A stretch of 64,000 bases of DNA from Sutcliffiella horikoshii. Lineage in GTDB: Bacteria > Bacillota > Bacilli > Bacillales > Bacillaceae_I. The stretch is from contig NZ_CP020880.1 of NCBI RefSeq assembly GCF_002157855.1, forward strand, positions 620,001-684,000, written 5' to 3'. The notes under the pieces were generated by a model. The model was not told the DNA's origin and did not search any database. It saw only the letters and a program-made list of their open reading frames with translations. The translations under genes and the position numbers were made by a program. Shown here in pieces: positions 48,949 to 58,213 of the stretch (its first letter is position 1; each line of letters opens with the position of its first letter).

Positions 48949-50325
48949 CTAACTCATCAGTACCTTAACGGTTGTTCCGCAACCAAGCTCACTTGTTATG
49001 GTGACTTTTCCGCCATGTGCTTCGACGATATCTCTTGCGATGGCCATTCCGAGTCCGGTGCCACGAATGTTTTGGGTGTTTGTACCGCGGTAATATCGCT
49101 CAAAAATATGCTCTAAGTCGTGTGATGGGATTCCTTTTCCGGTATCGGAAATCAGGATGCCGTCTGACATAACTTGTATGCTCACTTCAATATCATCTTC
49201 ATTATGAATGAGGGCATTATAAATAAAGTTAAGTATCGCCCTCTTCATTAAATGGCGATCCATTTTCCAGTTTGATTCTGGTGAACTACTCTCAAAAGAA
49301 ATATGGTATTTGCTGAATTGAGGGTCATTCAATAGGTCAATTACAATCTCTCTTACAAAGCTCTCGATCCGTGTTTCCTCTAAATCTAGAGGCATCTCTT
49401 GATTCCTCAGTCTTGTTGTGAGATTAAAGTCATCAAGCAAATCCTTCATATAGATGGATTGACGTTCGATTACTTCTGCATATTCCAACCGCTCTTCTGG
49501 TGTTAAATCCTGATAGCGGAGTAATTCTGCATAACCTCTTATGGAAGCAAGTGGTGTTTTTAAATCATGAGAAACGTTGCTGATCCAATCATCTCTCAAT
49601 TTCTCGAGCTTTGTTCGTTCATTTTCATGGGCTTGGAGAGTCTTGGATACATCATTCAGGTTGGTGAATACAGGCTTGAAAATCCCCATTTTCTTCATTT
49701 CCCATACGGAAAAATTGCGCTTTTTCAGTTGTGTTATACGGTCGATCAGTCTTGTTATAGGCTTTGTTAATATAGAACTGAACAGTAACCCTACAATAGA
49801 TGCAATGATCAGGTCAACAATAAGAATGACAAGTAAGGATTTAGAAAGAAAAGCGAAAATAGATTCAGCTTCAAGCATGAAGACGACACGTTGCTCTTTA
49901 GAGTCTGGAACTCCGACTAGATAGTCATAGGGTTCAAACTCACCAATAAAATATGTGACAAACTCATTATCCATGTATTTATAAATATGAATAAGTTCCA
50001 AGGGACTATAGTGTTCAGGCGCATTTTCGGGAGCTAAGGCAGAGGTGACGACATGCCCGTTGGTATCAAGGATTTGAATCCATGCACCAAAAGATTGCAA
50101 AGCTTCAATCCCTTCTTCCGATACGGCAGGCTGCCCGTTTTCCATCACTAAGTACTTATTGAAATGACGGGAAAACACCTCTCCGGAATCGCTTGAAACA
50201 TCATCCATTCCTTGACCTTGTTGCTGAATGAACATCCCAATAAGAATGACGGTGTTAATGATTATTACAATAAAGACAATGATGAGTACAGATACTAAAT
50301 AACGTCCGGTCAGTTTCCATTTCAC
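48949..50325 (-). CDS. Sensor histidine kinase with extracytoplasmic domain
   Basis: The 458-residue protein has two membrane helices (about 10-32 and 163-185), an extracytoplasmic domain of about 130 residues, a HAMP-like region, the HisKA box VSHDLKTPLASIRGYAELL near 252, N box NFIYNALIHNEDD and G boxes DTGKGIP and GTGLGMAIARDIVEAHGG. Its GTG start follows GTAGGTGAG, overlapping the end of the regulator gene. The large sensor domain is unlike the intramembrane-sensing BceS/YxdK kinases. Confidence 0.88.
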   Translation of the reverse strand: MKWKLTGRYLVSVLIIVFIVIIINTVILIGMFIQQQGQGMDDVSSDSGEVFSRHFNKYLVMENGQPAVSEEGIEALQSFGAWIQILDTNGHVVTSALAPENAPEHYSPLELIHIYKYMDNEFVTYFIGEFEPYDYLVGVPDSKEQRVVFMLEAESIFAFLSKSLLVILIVDLIIASIVGLLFSSILTKPITRLIDRITQLKKRNFSVWEMKKMGIFKPVFTNLNDVSKTLQAHENERTKLEKLRDDWISNVSHDLKTPLASIRGYAELLRYQDLTPEERLEYAEVIERQSIYMKDLLDDFNLTTRLRNQEMPLDLEETRIESFVREIVIDLLNDPQFSKYHISFESSSPESNWKMDRHLMKRAILNFIYNALIHNEDDIEVSIQVMSDGILISDTGKGIPSHDLEHIFERYYRGTNTQNIRGTGLGMAIARDIVEAHGGKVTITSELGCGTTVKVLMS

Positions 50326-50335
50326 AAGTGCTCAC

Positions 50336-51046
50336 CTACTTTGGGATGAATCGATAACCAAGCCCTTTTACAGTAATGATATAAGTTGGCTTGGACGGTG
50401 TATCCTCTATTTTTTCACGTAAACGTCTGATATGTACCGTTAATGTATTGTCTGCACCGTAAAATTCTTCCCCCCACACTTTATTAAAAAGTGTCTCTTT
50501 ACTAATAATATGATTTGGATTTCTCATGAAGCATGCCATTAACCCAACTTCCTTGGCGGTCAATTCTAGCATCTTCCCATCTTTCATCACTTCTGTTTCC
50601 TCCTGATTGATGGAAAAGAAACCAACGGAAATCACCTTTTCATTTTTGTTGGAAGTTGATGCACCAACCGTGCTGTAGCCTGCACGTCGAAGCTGAGCCT
50701 TTACTCGAAACGCCACTTCCTTTGGGCTGAATGGTTTTGAAATATAATCATCGCCGCCAATTGCAAGCCCCAAAATTTTATCGACTTCTTCTGTTTTGGC
50801 TGATAAAAATAACACAGGTACCCGCGAAATCTCCCGTATTTTTTTGCATAAATCATACCCCTCACCATCAGGTAACATGACATCCAGAATGACGATGTTA
50901 GGATGGAAGTCGTTGAACTCGTTCCACCCCTGATTAACCGTCCCAGCTATTCTTATTTCAGAAAATCCTTCTTTTATCAGAGCAGTTTTAATTAATGTAC
51001 ATAAATCCTTTTCATCATCCACTATTAATATTCGTGGTTTGTCCAT
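50336..51046 (-). CDS. OmpR-family response regulator
   Basis: The 236-residue protein has a receiver domain with acidic pocket VDDEKD and phosphoacceptor D55 (VILDVMLPDGEGYDLC), a KPFSP loop and a C-terminal winged helix (ELTAKEVGLMACFMRNPNHI, TVHIRRLREKIED). It is the partner of the downstream kinase; the ABC transporter divergent from it is the probable target. ATG at 51046 follows AAAGGAGGTGA. Confidence 0.9.
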   Translation of the reverse strand: MDKPRILIVDDEKDLCTLIKTALIKEGFSEIRIAGTVNQGWNEFNDFHPNIVILDVMLPDGEGYDLCKKIREISRVPVLFLSAKTEEVDKILGLAIGGDDYISKPFSPKEVAFRVKAQLRRAGYSTVGASTSNKNEKVISVGFFSINQEETEVMKDGKMLELTAKEVGLMACFMRNPNHIISKETLFNKVWGEEFYGADNTLTVHIRRLREKIEDTPSKPTYIITVKGLGYRFIPK

Positions 51047-51163
51047 TATGCCAGTCACCTCCTTTAACTTTTATTGATCCACCAATCTCATTTCTACTAG
51101 TATAAATCAATGCCTGAACTAAATGTATGTCTTTTCCACCTGTTTTACCTAATTTAAGGATTT

Positions 51164-51207
51164 TGTAAGGTACCGTTGATTTTGATGTAAGGTTGGCCCG
51201 GTATAGT
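51164..51207 (+). promoter_or_regulatory. Promoter of the ABC transporter with TGTAAGG direct repeats
   Basis: TGTAAGG occurs at 51164-51170 and 51186-51192, 22 bp apart, with the -10 TATAGT at 51202-51207. These could be response regulator sites overlapping a -35 region. Confidence 0.5.
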
Positions 51208-51238
51208 ATGGACATACGAAAGAAAGAGGTGCATATAA

Positions 51239-52006
51239 ATGGAACCATTATTAGTGGTAGATAAAGTACAAAAAATATATGGCAAGGGAACAAATACCTT
51301 TAACGCGCTTCAGGATATCTCATTTGAGATTCATCCTGGGGAGTTTGTTGGGGTGATGGGTCCGTCTGGTGCTGGGAAATCCACATTGTTAAACGTCTTG
51401 GCGACAATTGATTCTCCGACCAAGGGAGATATCTTCCTTGGAGAAGAAAATATTTCAAAGCTGAAGGATGAATCACTAGCCGATTTCCGTCGTGATCATC
51501 TGGGGTTCATTTTTCAGGACTACCATCTGCTTGATTCCCTAACAGTAAAGGAAAATATTTTGCTGCCATTAGCGATTGCAAAAAAGCCGGTAGCCGAAAT
51601 AAAGAAAAGGGTAGAGGCGATGGCAGATACATTTGGTATTTCTTCCTTATTAGATAAATATCCTTATCAGCTGTCAGGCGGGCAAAAGCAAAGGACTGCC
51701 GCAAGTCGTGCTCTTGTGACAAATCCTAAGCTAATCTTTGCAGATGAACCAACAGGTGCGCTTGATTCCAAGTCTGCTTCGGATTTACTCACAAGCTTAA
51801 GTAATCTGAATGAAGAACAGGAGACGACTATCATGATGGTGACGCATGATGCGTATGCAGCCAGCTATTGTCGCAGAATTTTGTTCATAAAAGATGGTGA
51901 ATTGTCTAAGGAGCTATATCGCGGTACGAAGTCGCGTAAGGAGTTTTTTCAACATATATTAAGCGAGCTCGCTACATTAGGCGGTGACGTCCATGACGTT
52001 ATTTGA
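51239..52006 (+). CDS. ABC transporter ATPase (BceA/YxdL-like)
   Basis: The 255-residue protein has Walker A GPSGAGKST, Q loop FQDYHLLD, signature LSGGQKQR, Walker B LIFADEPTGALDSKS and H loop MVTHD. The sequence matches the peptide-detoxification ATPases BceA/YxdL. The last codons overlap the permease gene by 14 bp. Confidence 0.9.
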   Translation: MEPLLVVDKVQKIYGKGTNTFNALQDISFEIHPGEFVGVMGPSGAGKSTLLNVLATIDSPTKGDIFLGEENISKLKDESLADFRRDHLGFIFQDYHLLDSLTVKENILLPLAIAKKPVAEIKKRVEAMADTFGISSLLDKYPYQLSGGQKQRTAASRALVTNPKLIFADEPTGALDSKSASDLLTSLSNLNEEQETTIMMVTHDAYAASYCRRILFIKDGELSKELYRGTKSRKEFFQHILSELATLGGDVHDVI

Positions 52007-53855
52007 TTTAGCATTAAAGAATATCCAACGCAATGTAAAGAGCTATGCCCTTTATATTGGTACCACCATCTTTTCCATCGTCATCTACTTTACATTTGTG
52101 ACGCTTAAATATAGCGGGGACATTAGTGCCCTTGCAGAAACATCAAAGCAAATCCAAGGAATCATGAGTGCCTCAGCATTTGTCTTGATGATATTTGTGG
52201 CCATCTTTATTATTTATTCCAATTCATTTTTTATGAAAAAGAGAAAAAAGGAAGTAGCCCTCTATTCATTATTGGGTGTACGCAAACGTTCAATTGGATT
52301 TTTGCTCTTTTTTGAAAACATGGTGATAGGCGTATTGTCGCTAGTAGTCGGAATCGGACTCGGCTTTTTACTTTCCCGTGTCCTGCTGTCGATTTTGATG
52401 AAATTAATGAATACGGACATGTTTGTCGGTTTCGCGTTTTCGATGGATGCTGTACTGAACACGTTGTTGGTGTTCTTCGTTATTTTTCTATTTACATCGT
52501 TGCAAGGATATCGTGTTATGTATCAATTTAAACTTATTGATCTCTTTCATGCTGAAAAAAAGGGAGAGGAGATACCAAAGGCACGAATTATTCCAGCAAT
52601 ATTGGGAATTGGTGCTTTAGCTGGAGCGTACTGGCTTGCTCTTCAGGATCTTATGACATCAGAAGCATGGCGTACTCTTGGACTAGCAATGCCGATCGTT
52701 ATTATCGCTTTGACCGTCATTGGGTCTGGTCTTATTTTCCATAGTGTCCTGGTGTATATATTATCCTTCTTACAAAAGAGGGAGTCTTGGGCTTGGAAAG
52801 GGCTTAATCTGATGACTGTCTCACAGCTGCTCTACAGAATCCGTGGAAATGCCAAGACTCTTACGATCATCGCCATATTAAGTGCCACCACCATTACTGC
52901 AGGTGGAGCGGTCTTTGGCATTTACTATAATGCGGAAAAAAGCGTCCTGGAAAATGCACCGTTCACCTTTATGTGGGAGGGTGATCCAATTTCGATTGAT
53001 GCCGGTGTAATCGAGCATGAAGATACCATCACAATTAAAGCGATACGTGTAACAGAGGACGGGTATGAAAGGGAATATTCGGTCATCAATCAGTCTACGT
53101 TTGAAAAGGTTGCAGGCTATCTTGAGTGGAGCGACCTGCATACCATCAAGGAAGGCGAAATCCTGATGATTGACGCCTTTTATGATGAAAGGTGGTCCAT
53201 CAAACAAGAATCGGTTGTCATTGATGAAAAAAAGCATACAATCGTCAAGCAATACGACAAAGCATTATTAAATACCTTTTCCTTTGGAAGCATTACTATT
53301 GTAGTAACAGATGAAGAGTATAGTAGCATCGACTCTGATGAGCGAACTTTTCAAGCGGTGCAGGTTGAGGATTACAAAAATCAACTAGCTTTGTCAGAGA
53401 AATTAGAGGCTTCAGCTGTTTCCGGAAATTTCTCTAGTGCCACAAAGGATTATAAAGAGTCAATTGAAGCATTTGGCTCGCTCCTGTTTGTAGGAAGCTT
53501 TTTAGGATTGGTATTCCTAGTAGCGACAGGAAGTATCATCTTTTTCAAAATGATGACAGAGGCAGAAGAAGATAAAGAAAAGTATGCGATGCTTCATAAG
53601 CTTGGGGTTTCAACCCGGGAACGAAAACGCACCGTTCGCAATCAAGTGGCGGTTATCTTTACGGCACCGCTCGTGTTAGGTCTGCTCCACGGTGGGGTTG
53701 CCCTGGCGGCATTTTCCAAGCTGTTCATGATGGATCTGCGGGTTCCTGTTGTCCTTTGGATGCTTGCATACACCGCCATCTATACCATTTACTATTTTGT
53801 GACTGTTAGAGGCTTTAATAAAACTATTCAACAACACTATATGGGGGAATCTTGA
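51993..53855 (+). CDS. FtsX-type ABC permease (BceB/YxdM-like)
   Basis: The 620-residue protein has about ten membrane helices, starting with SYALYIGTTIFSIVIYF, and an extracytoplasmic domain of about 200 residues (about 320-500) between helices VII and VIII, the hallmark of BceB-type transporters. KKRKKEVALYSLLGVRKRSI and the late HKLGVSTRERKRTVRNQ are FtsX motifs. These transporters remove or sense membrane-active peptides, with a two-component system such as the divergent one. ATG at 51993. Confidence 0.9.
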   Translation: MTLFDLALKNIQRNVKSYALYIGTTIFSIVIYFTFVTLKYSGDISALAETSKQIQGIMSASAFVLMIFVAIFIIYSNSFFMKKRKKEVALYSLLGVRKRSIGFLLFFENMVIGVLSLVVGIGLGFLLSRVLLSILMKLMNTDMFVGFAFSMDAVLNTLLVFFVIFLFTSLQGYRVMYQFKLIDLFHAEKKGEEIPKARIIPAILGIGALAGAYWLALQDLMTSEAWRTLGLAMPIVIIALTVIGSGLIFHSVLVYILSFLQKRESWAWKGLNLMTVSQLLYRIRGNAKTLTIIAILSATTITAGGAVFGIYYNAEKSVLENAPFTFMWEGDPISIDAGVIEHEDTITIKAIRVTEDGYEREYSVINQSTFEKVAGYLEWSDLHTIKEGEILMIDAFYDERWSIKQESVVIDEKKHTIVKQYDKALLNTFSFGSITIVVTDEEYSSIDSDERTFQAVQVEDYKNQLALSEKLEASAVSGNFSSATKDYKESIEAFGSLLFVGSFLGLVFLVATGSIIFFKMMTEAEEDKEKYAMLHKLGVSTRERKRTVRNQVAVIFTAPLVLGLLHGGVALAAFSKLFMMDLRVPVVLWMLAYTAIYTIYYFVTVRGFNKTIQQHYMGES

Positions 53856-54211
53856 TGAAAAAATTCATAATTTTTGTTAGTGGTATGTTCGTTCTTCTTG
53901 TTGGAATCGTCCTTGTCTTGTCAAACATTGATTTCAATAGACTAGCAAAAGATAATGCATATGTTCAAATTACAAAGCCCACTTCTGTGGAGGAAATGAA
54001 GTTGGATTCCGGTGAAATTATGACAACCTACTGGTACACATTGCCCGCATATCATGAAGACGGAAGGATGATAGAAGTAGAATTCTCCGCTAGTAAGGAA
54101 CTGCGTGAAGAAGCCTACCTCATGCTATACCTAACAAATGAAGACAACGTAACCTCATACGACGAAGTTACCTATGAGGTCTACCAGAGAGCTGTTGGGG
54201 GAGGGGCGTGA
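53855..54211 (+). CDS. YxeA family (DUF1093) protein
   Basis: The 118-residue protein has one N-terminal membrane segment or signal (IIFVSGMFVLLVGIVLVLS) followed by an OB-like part with TTYWYTLPAYHEDGRMIEVEF. YxeA lies at the end of the B. subtilis yxdLM operon, which this arrangement matches. The ATG overlaps the permease stop. Confidence 0.87.
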   Translation: MKKFIIFVSGMFVLLVGIVLVLSNIDFNRLAKDNAYVQITKPTSVEEMKLDSGEIMTTYWYTLPAYHEDGRMIEVEFSASKELREEAYLMLYLTNEDNVTSYDEVTYEVYQRAVGGGA

Positions 54212-54229
54212 GTGGACAGTAAAAGAAGT

Positions 54230-54283
54230 GACGGTACTTCGCTCCATGGAAGACATGGATGCGGAGGTACCGTCTTTTTTTGT
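54230..54283 (+). terminator. Terminator of the ABC operon
   Basis: GACGGTAC...CGC...CCATG and CATGG...GCG..GGTACCGTC form a long stem followed by seven T. Confidence 0.85.
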
Positions 54284-54300
54284 GGTGAAGGGGATGGATG

Positions 54301-54342
54301 TGGGTCATGGTGACCCAGTTCGGTGCGGCGTGCCTTTCCCTA
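54301..54342. repeat. Interspersed repeat copy 21 (diverged)
   Basis: GGGTCATGGTGACCCAGTTC and GTGCGGCGTGCCTTTCCC form a degenerate doublet. The TAG stop of the C1q-like gene is at its end. Confidence 0.65.
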
Positions 54343-54891
54343 TGACACCTTAAATGCTTCGAAATTGGAGCTGAATCCGAAGTTTGGAATTTCGATGTCG
54401 GGTTCGATGTCACCGTCGGTAGTGCTTTGGCCGAAAATTTCAACGAGGTCTCCAGCTTGCAGTTGGAGGACGGCTGAAACATTGACGACGTTAAGGTTTG
54501 TTAGTTGATCCCAGTAATCATTATCGACTTGAACGGTGATGCCGTTTACGACAATGTCTGCTCTTGTTCGATACGGAACATTTTCTTCTGGTGCAAAGGT
54601 AAAGCTTGCTGCTACATAATAGACTCCACTTTCACGAGGTACAAACGTAGAGTTAGTAGAGTTGTAGATGTTACCGATATCGAACTGCTCTTCTTCAAAC
54701 GTGATTTTACTTGATTGACCTGCTACTAGTGGTTGAATGCCTGTTTTTAGTGCGCGGAATGCTGGTGTCATGCGGTCTCGACCACCTTCACCGCATTTTA
54801 CGTTGATGGTAATGTCTTTAGAGTCTTTTTTATGATGGTGGAAAGAAGCAGTAGCGGGCGTTTCATCACTCTTGTAATGATAGTATTTCAA
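54340..54891 (-). CDS. C1q/TNF-like jelly-roll protein
   Basis: The 183-residue protein has a short N-terminal charged region and then a C1q-like domain: IGNIYNSTNSTFVPRESGVY followed by YVAASFTFAPE, then VVNVSAVLQLQAGDLVEIFG. This is the jelly-roll pattern found in spore-surface proteins (BclA tip) of Bacillus. It could be a spore or cell-surface protein. TTG start because AAGGAGGTGAG precedes it. Confidence 0.78.
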   Translation of the reverse strand: MKYYHYKSDETPATASFHHHKKDSKDITINVKCGEGGRDRMTPAFRALKTGIQPLVAGQSSKITFEEEQFDIGNIYNSTNSTFVPRESGVYYVAASFTFAPEENVPYRTRADIVVNGITVQVDNDYWDQLTNLNVVNVSAVLQLQAGDLVEIFGQSTTDGDIEPDIEIPNFGFSSNFEAFKVS

Positions 54892-54944
54892 TTTTCTCAC
54901 CTCCTTATCGTTTCTATTAATATATGCATGCGGTGATAGATTTG

Positions 54945-55130
54945 ATTGGGTTGAGGGTATAGACACCGCTGTTGATTTCCGCAAATGGCTTCGCTTTCCG
55001 CTGGGAACTTTGAGCCTCCTCGGGCTGCGCCCTGCGGGGTCTTAACATTGTCGTTACTCCCCCGCTGGAGTCTTCGCCATTTGCTCCAATCCACAGCTCG
55101 AAATCAACAAGCACTATATGAAATCAGTTT
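54945..55130. repeat. Second interspersed repeat family, near-complete copy
   Basis: Segments such as GATTTCCGCAAATGGCTTCG, CTTTCCGCTGGGAACTTTGA, GCCTCCTCGGGCTGCGCCCT, GCGGGGTCTTAACATTGTCG and CCCCCGCTGGAGTCTTCGCC match a GC-rich repeat that I recall from intergenic regions of Bacillaceae. It is richer in GC than the flanks. It ends with CAGTTTTTCAGTGGCCAC, also found at 36049. Confidence 0.7.
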
Positions 55131-55142
55131 TTCAGTGGCCAC

Positions 55143-55201
55143 GGACAAGCACGCTGCCCCATTTTGAATGGTAGGGAAGTGGGGCGGGGTGCCTGTCCCT
55201 A
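55143..55201. repeat. Interspersed repeat doublet 22
   Basis: GGACAAGCACGCTGCCCCAT and TGGGGCGGGGTGCCTGTCCC are inverted with a 16-bp spacer. Confidence 0.8.
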
Positions 55202-55271
55202 CGACGTCGGTATAATTTCTCTTATCTTTTTCATACTAAGATCGAAAACGAAAAAAGGAGGGATACTTACC

Positions 55272-55454
55272 ATGGCGAAAAGAAACGGCAAAACAGATGC
55301 GGAACAAAAGAATAAAAAAGGCTTTGACGCAAGCCAAACAGACGCTGAATTTTCTAAGGAATTAGGAAGTGCGGCAGCTAACCAAGCTCATAAAGAGAAA
55401 GCCAAAAAAGAAAAGTCCTCTAAGAATCAAGGGGAATGGAACGGAATGAATTAA
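55272..55454 (+). CDS. Small hydrophilic protein, spore-protein-like
   Basis: The 60-residue protein is rich in Lys, Ala, Asn and Gln: MAKRNGKTDAEQKNKKGFDA then SQTDAEFSKELGSAAANQ. The composition and length recall small spore proteins (YfhD, SspO-like), but the family is not certain. ATG after AAAAGGAGGGA; the frame from 55164 would start in a repeat (MNGREVGRGACPYD). Confidence 0.65.
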   Translation: MAKRNGKTDAEQKNKKGFDASQTDAEFSKELGSAAANQAHKEKAKKEKSSKNQGEWNGMN

Positions 55455-55475
55455 TGGCCGTTCCTTTGTAAGAAG

Positions 55476-55517
55476 AAAAGCTTTCATTCCTAGTTCGTTT
55501 AGGAATGAAAGCTTTTT
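55476..55517. terminator. Bidirectional terminator
   Basis: AAAAGCTTTCATTCCTA and TAGGAATGAAAGCTTTT form a perfect 17-bp stem with an 8-base loop between convergent genes. Confidence 0.92.
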
Positions 55518-55519
55518 CC

Positions 55520-56086
55520 TTAATTAGCGTTCTTATAATAAACTAAATGGTCGGTCCACTCGTCATTCTCATATATAAAGCCTTTCCGAACACATTCAAA
55601 TTCCATGCCAACACTTTCTGCTAATTTTACAGAAGGAGTATTATCCAAGTTAATGTGGGCTTCTATCCGGTGGAAGTTCAATTGTTGAAAAGCGATGGAT
55701 AGGGCTGCATTTACTGCTTCTCTGCCGTAACCTAATCTCCAATACTGATTATGTATCGTATATCCTATCCTTCCCCAATGGAAATCATCTCTTGCAAGAG
55801 TGGAAAAATCAATCATACCTATGTGCGTCCCATCATTTTTTCTAAACACACCAAATATATGAGCACTGTCTGATACGCCCAACTCTTGATGCTTATCAAC
55901 AAGGTTGTGAAACCATTCCATTGTACAAATACTCATATCCAATTTTCCTTCATCATGACGATGTTGGGAGGGTAACCGGTTTTCATATTCATTTAACCAG
56001 TTTTGATAGTCGTTTTTGTTTAACGGTCTTATTAATAATCTATCAGTTTCTGAAAAACACTCGAATCTTCCCTCTTTTGTGGTCAA
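55520..56086 (-). CDS. GNAT N-acetyltransferase (RimJ/RimL-like)
   Basis: The 188-residue protein has SETDRLLIRPLNKNDYQNWL at the N terminus, IGYTIHNQYWRLGYGREAV as the acetyl-CoA loop and NTPSVKLAESVGMEFECVRK. Probable amine acetyltransferase. ATG after GAGGAGAT. Confidence 0.87.
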   Translation of the reverse strand: MTTKEGRFECFSETDRLLIRPLNKNDYQNWLNEYENRLPSQHRHDEGKLDMSICTMEWFHNLVDKHQELGVSDSAHIFGVFRKNDGTHIGMIDFSTLARDDFHWGRIGYTIHNQYWRLGYGREAVNAALSIAFQQLNFHRIEAHINLDNTPSVKLAESVGMEFECVRKGFIYENDEWTDHLVYYKNAN

Positions 56087-56116
56087 TGTAACATCTCCTC
56101 AGGGTGCTTTATCTAT

Positions 56117-56230
56117 TTTATAGTCCAAGTTTTTGATTTATAATCCAACTTTTTGTTTTATAGTCCAAGTTTTTGATTTATAAGCCACTTTTTCATTATA
56201 TAGTCCATTTGGGGTCATATAAATGCCATT
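56117..56230 (-). repeat. Keyword array C: TATAGTCCA at 20 bp
   Basis: The CC pair of TATA(G/A)TCCA recurs at 56125, 56145, 56165, 56185, 56205 and 56226, giving intervals of 20, 20, 20, 20 and 21. Some spacers are alike (AGTTTTTGATT). It ends with AAATGCCATTTG. It lies in the 400 bp divergent gap between the GNAT and LXG genes; the remaining 250 bp hold presumably the LXG promoter. Confidence 0.85.
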
Positions 56231-56486
56231 TGACAAAATATGATGGGAAAATTTAGAGTTTCAGCTTTTCATAAATTGGGAATGTGAAAAAAAGGAAGTA
56301 TACTAGAGCGAATGTTGTGTGAAAACGTGGAATTCCGTGTATTGAGATGGGAGAAAAGTTACAGATTTTGGAGTAGGAGCTTGCTATCTAGATAAAACAT
56401 AAACCATAACACCTATTCTAAACAAGTTGGCAAATTGGTAAAATTAAACTAACTGTTTATAAATGAACGTGGGTGGTGATTGCGAA

Positions 56487-58163
56487 ATGAAAATTTTAGA
56501 AGTAGAATCGCTTCATATGGAACTTCAGTCCATGCTTGAAAAGTTGGAGTTGCAGAAGGAAGCAGTGGAAAAGATACATAATGATGTCATGGGGATAGTT
56601 GGTCTGGAAGATGCCTTGAAGGGGCAAGGTGGACAGGCAATTCGAGCATTTTATCAGGACTGCCATATTCCATTTTTGACCTACTATCTATCCGTGCTTG
56701 ATGAATTCAAGAACACGTTAAATGGAATGAAAAGTGCTCTCCAGTCGGTTGAACCATCAAGTTCAGGCTATATTAATGAAAGCTTTTTGCAAAACGATTT
56801 GCCGCGCGCACTGGATAATGCAAGGCGAATGACAACAGATTTAGCAAATGAAACAAATCAGGTTCTCTATTCTGTAAGCGACATTGTTTCCTTGCCAAAC
56901 TTAAGGGAAGATGGTTTTGTCGATCAGGTCCGGGTGGCCGAAAAGGATGTTGATCAAACGCTCGAGAAACTGCATGTATTTGATCAGGAGCAAACCAGGA
57001 AACTAGATGCTGTTTCAGAGAGTAGCCAGGTTGCATCCGGTTATATTGAGCAGATTAATTCCATGTTCACTGCGAAAAAAATCAGCATTAGCGGGTACGA
57101 ATCGGGTTCGTTGCTGGAGAAGTTGGCGAATGAAGCGGTGGGGGCTGGGGTGAATGCACCTGGTAGTGCTTCGGGTACGGCGCTGAATGGGAATTCGATT
57201 AGCGAACGTGCACTGAATTTATTGTTGTCGCATGAAAGTAATATGAGTGCGGATGGACCGGGTACGGAAGGTGAGTCTAAAAGCCTTTTCCATGCCATTA
57301 AGGATGGCGCCTTTGATTCCTTCGCTCCTCTTGCGGTGTTAGTGGCAGCGCATAAGTCTAATCTTCTTCGTATTGAATACACCAAGAAGAAGAATCATTA
57401 TACGTTTAAGTATAATAGGAAGGTTTTGCACTTTCTTAAAGGGAAAATTGGGCCTGAATGGACAAGGAAGCTCATTCAAAAGTTTAATAGAACATCGAAA
57501 AGCTATAGAAATATAGAGAAAACACTAAAAGCTCAAAAGGCGAGTGTTTTAAAGCGCAAGGAATTTAAGGATCCTAGAACTGCGAGTCAGAAGGTAAAGG
57601 GCGGTGTTTGGAAGTTAGCAACGCAAAACCGGTCTCTCCATGAAAATGTTAAAAATAAGATAGTTAAACACTCCTCACGAGAAATGGTCATTCCAAAGGA
57701 AGCCTTTAAGAAAGTGGCGGCAAAGGCCTCAGGTGTCGGAGCTGCAATAGTTGGCACCTACTCTGCGGTTACTAGTATAAGCGACAGGTGGAGCGAAGGA
57801 GACGGCTTGCAAGGTAAGGAAAAATATAATGTACGCGGACGAGTGGTTGCAGAAGAGGTTAACAAAGTAGCAGGTAATGTAACTGGCGCAGCTGTCGGGG
57901 CTTACGCTGGGGCAGCAATTGGAGGTCTACTTTCTGGTCCGTTTGCACCATTTGGAGCTGCAGCAGGAGCTGTAATCGGTAGTGCCATAGGGGCCACAGT
58001 CGGCGAATGGGCCTCAAAGTACACTAATAAATGGGCAAGTGATGCTGGTGCTGCCGTTGGCGAAAAAATTCATGATGTTAAGGAAAAAGCCAAAGATGCA
58101 CTGGATGGAGCAAAAAATGCACTAAGTGATGCAAAAGATTCATTGTTCGGTTGGATGGGTTAA
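56487..58163 (+). CDS. LXG-domain polymorphic toxin with glycine-zipper C terminus
   Basis: The 558-residue protein has an LXG domain over about the first 210 residues (KILEVESLHMELQSMLEKLE, FYQDCHIPFLTYYLSVL), predicted to be secreted by a type VII (ESX) machinery. A basic middle follows, and from about residue 461 to 507 a Gly/Ala-rich hydrophobic region GNVTGAAVGAYAGAAIGG and further GAAAGAVIGSAIGATVGE, then an amphipathic helix. This is a glycine-zipper, as in the pore-forming TelE type of LXG toxin. ATG after GGTGGTGA. Three small membrane proteins follow as candidate immunity. Confidence 0.85.
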   Translation: MKILEVESLHMELQSMLEKLELQKEAVEKIHNDVMGIVGLEDALKGQGGQAIRAFYQDCHIPFLTYYLSVLDEFKNTLNGMKSALQSVEPSSSGYINESFLQNDLPRALDNARRMTTDLANETNQVLYSVSDIVSLPNLREDGFVDQVRVAEKDVDQTLEKLHVFDQEQTRKLDAVSESSQVASGYIEQINSMFTAKKISISGYESGSLLEKLANEAVGAGVNAPGSASGTALNGNSISERALNLLLSHESNMSADGPGTEGESKSLFHAIKDGAFDSFAPLAVLVAAHKSNLLRIEYTKKKNHYTFKYNRKVLHFLKGKIGPEWTRKLIQKFNRTSKSYRNIEKTLKAQKASVLKRKEFKDPRTASQKVKGGVWKLATQNRSLHENVKNKIVKHSSREMVIPKEAFKKVAAKASGVGAAIVGTYSAVTSISDRWSEGDGLQGKEKYNVRGRVVAEEVNKVAGNVTGAAVGAYAGAAIGGLLSGPFAPFGAAAGAVIGSAIGATVGEWASKYTNKWASDAGAAVGEKIHDVKEKAKDALDGAKNALSDAKDSLFGWMG

Positions 58164-58213
58164 ACTAATTATAAAAATATAAAAAGGTAGTGTTAAGGGA
58201 TGCTAGATACGTA

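Noticed and set aside
56117-56230. CRISPR-like array
   Set aside because: The repeat words are only 8-12 bp with 8-12 bp spacers; no 25-36 bp repeats, no cas genes.
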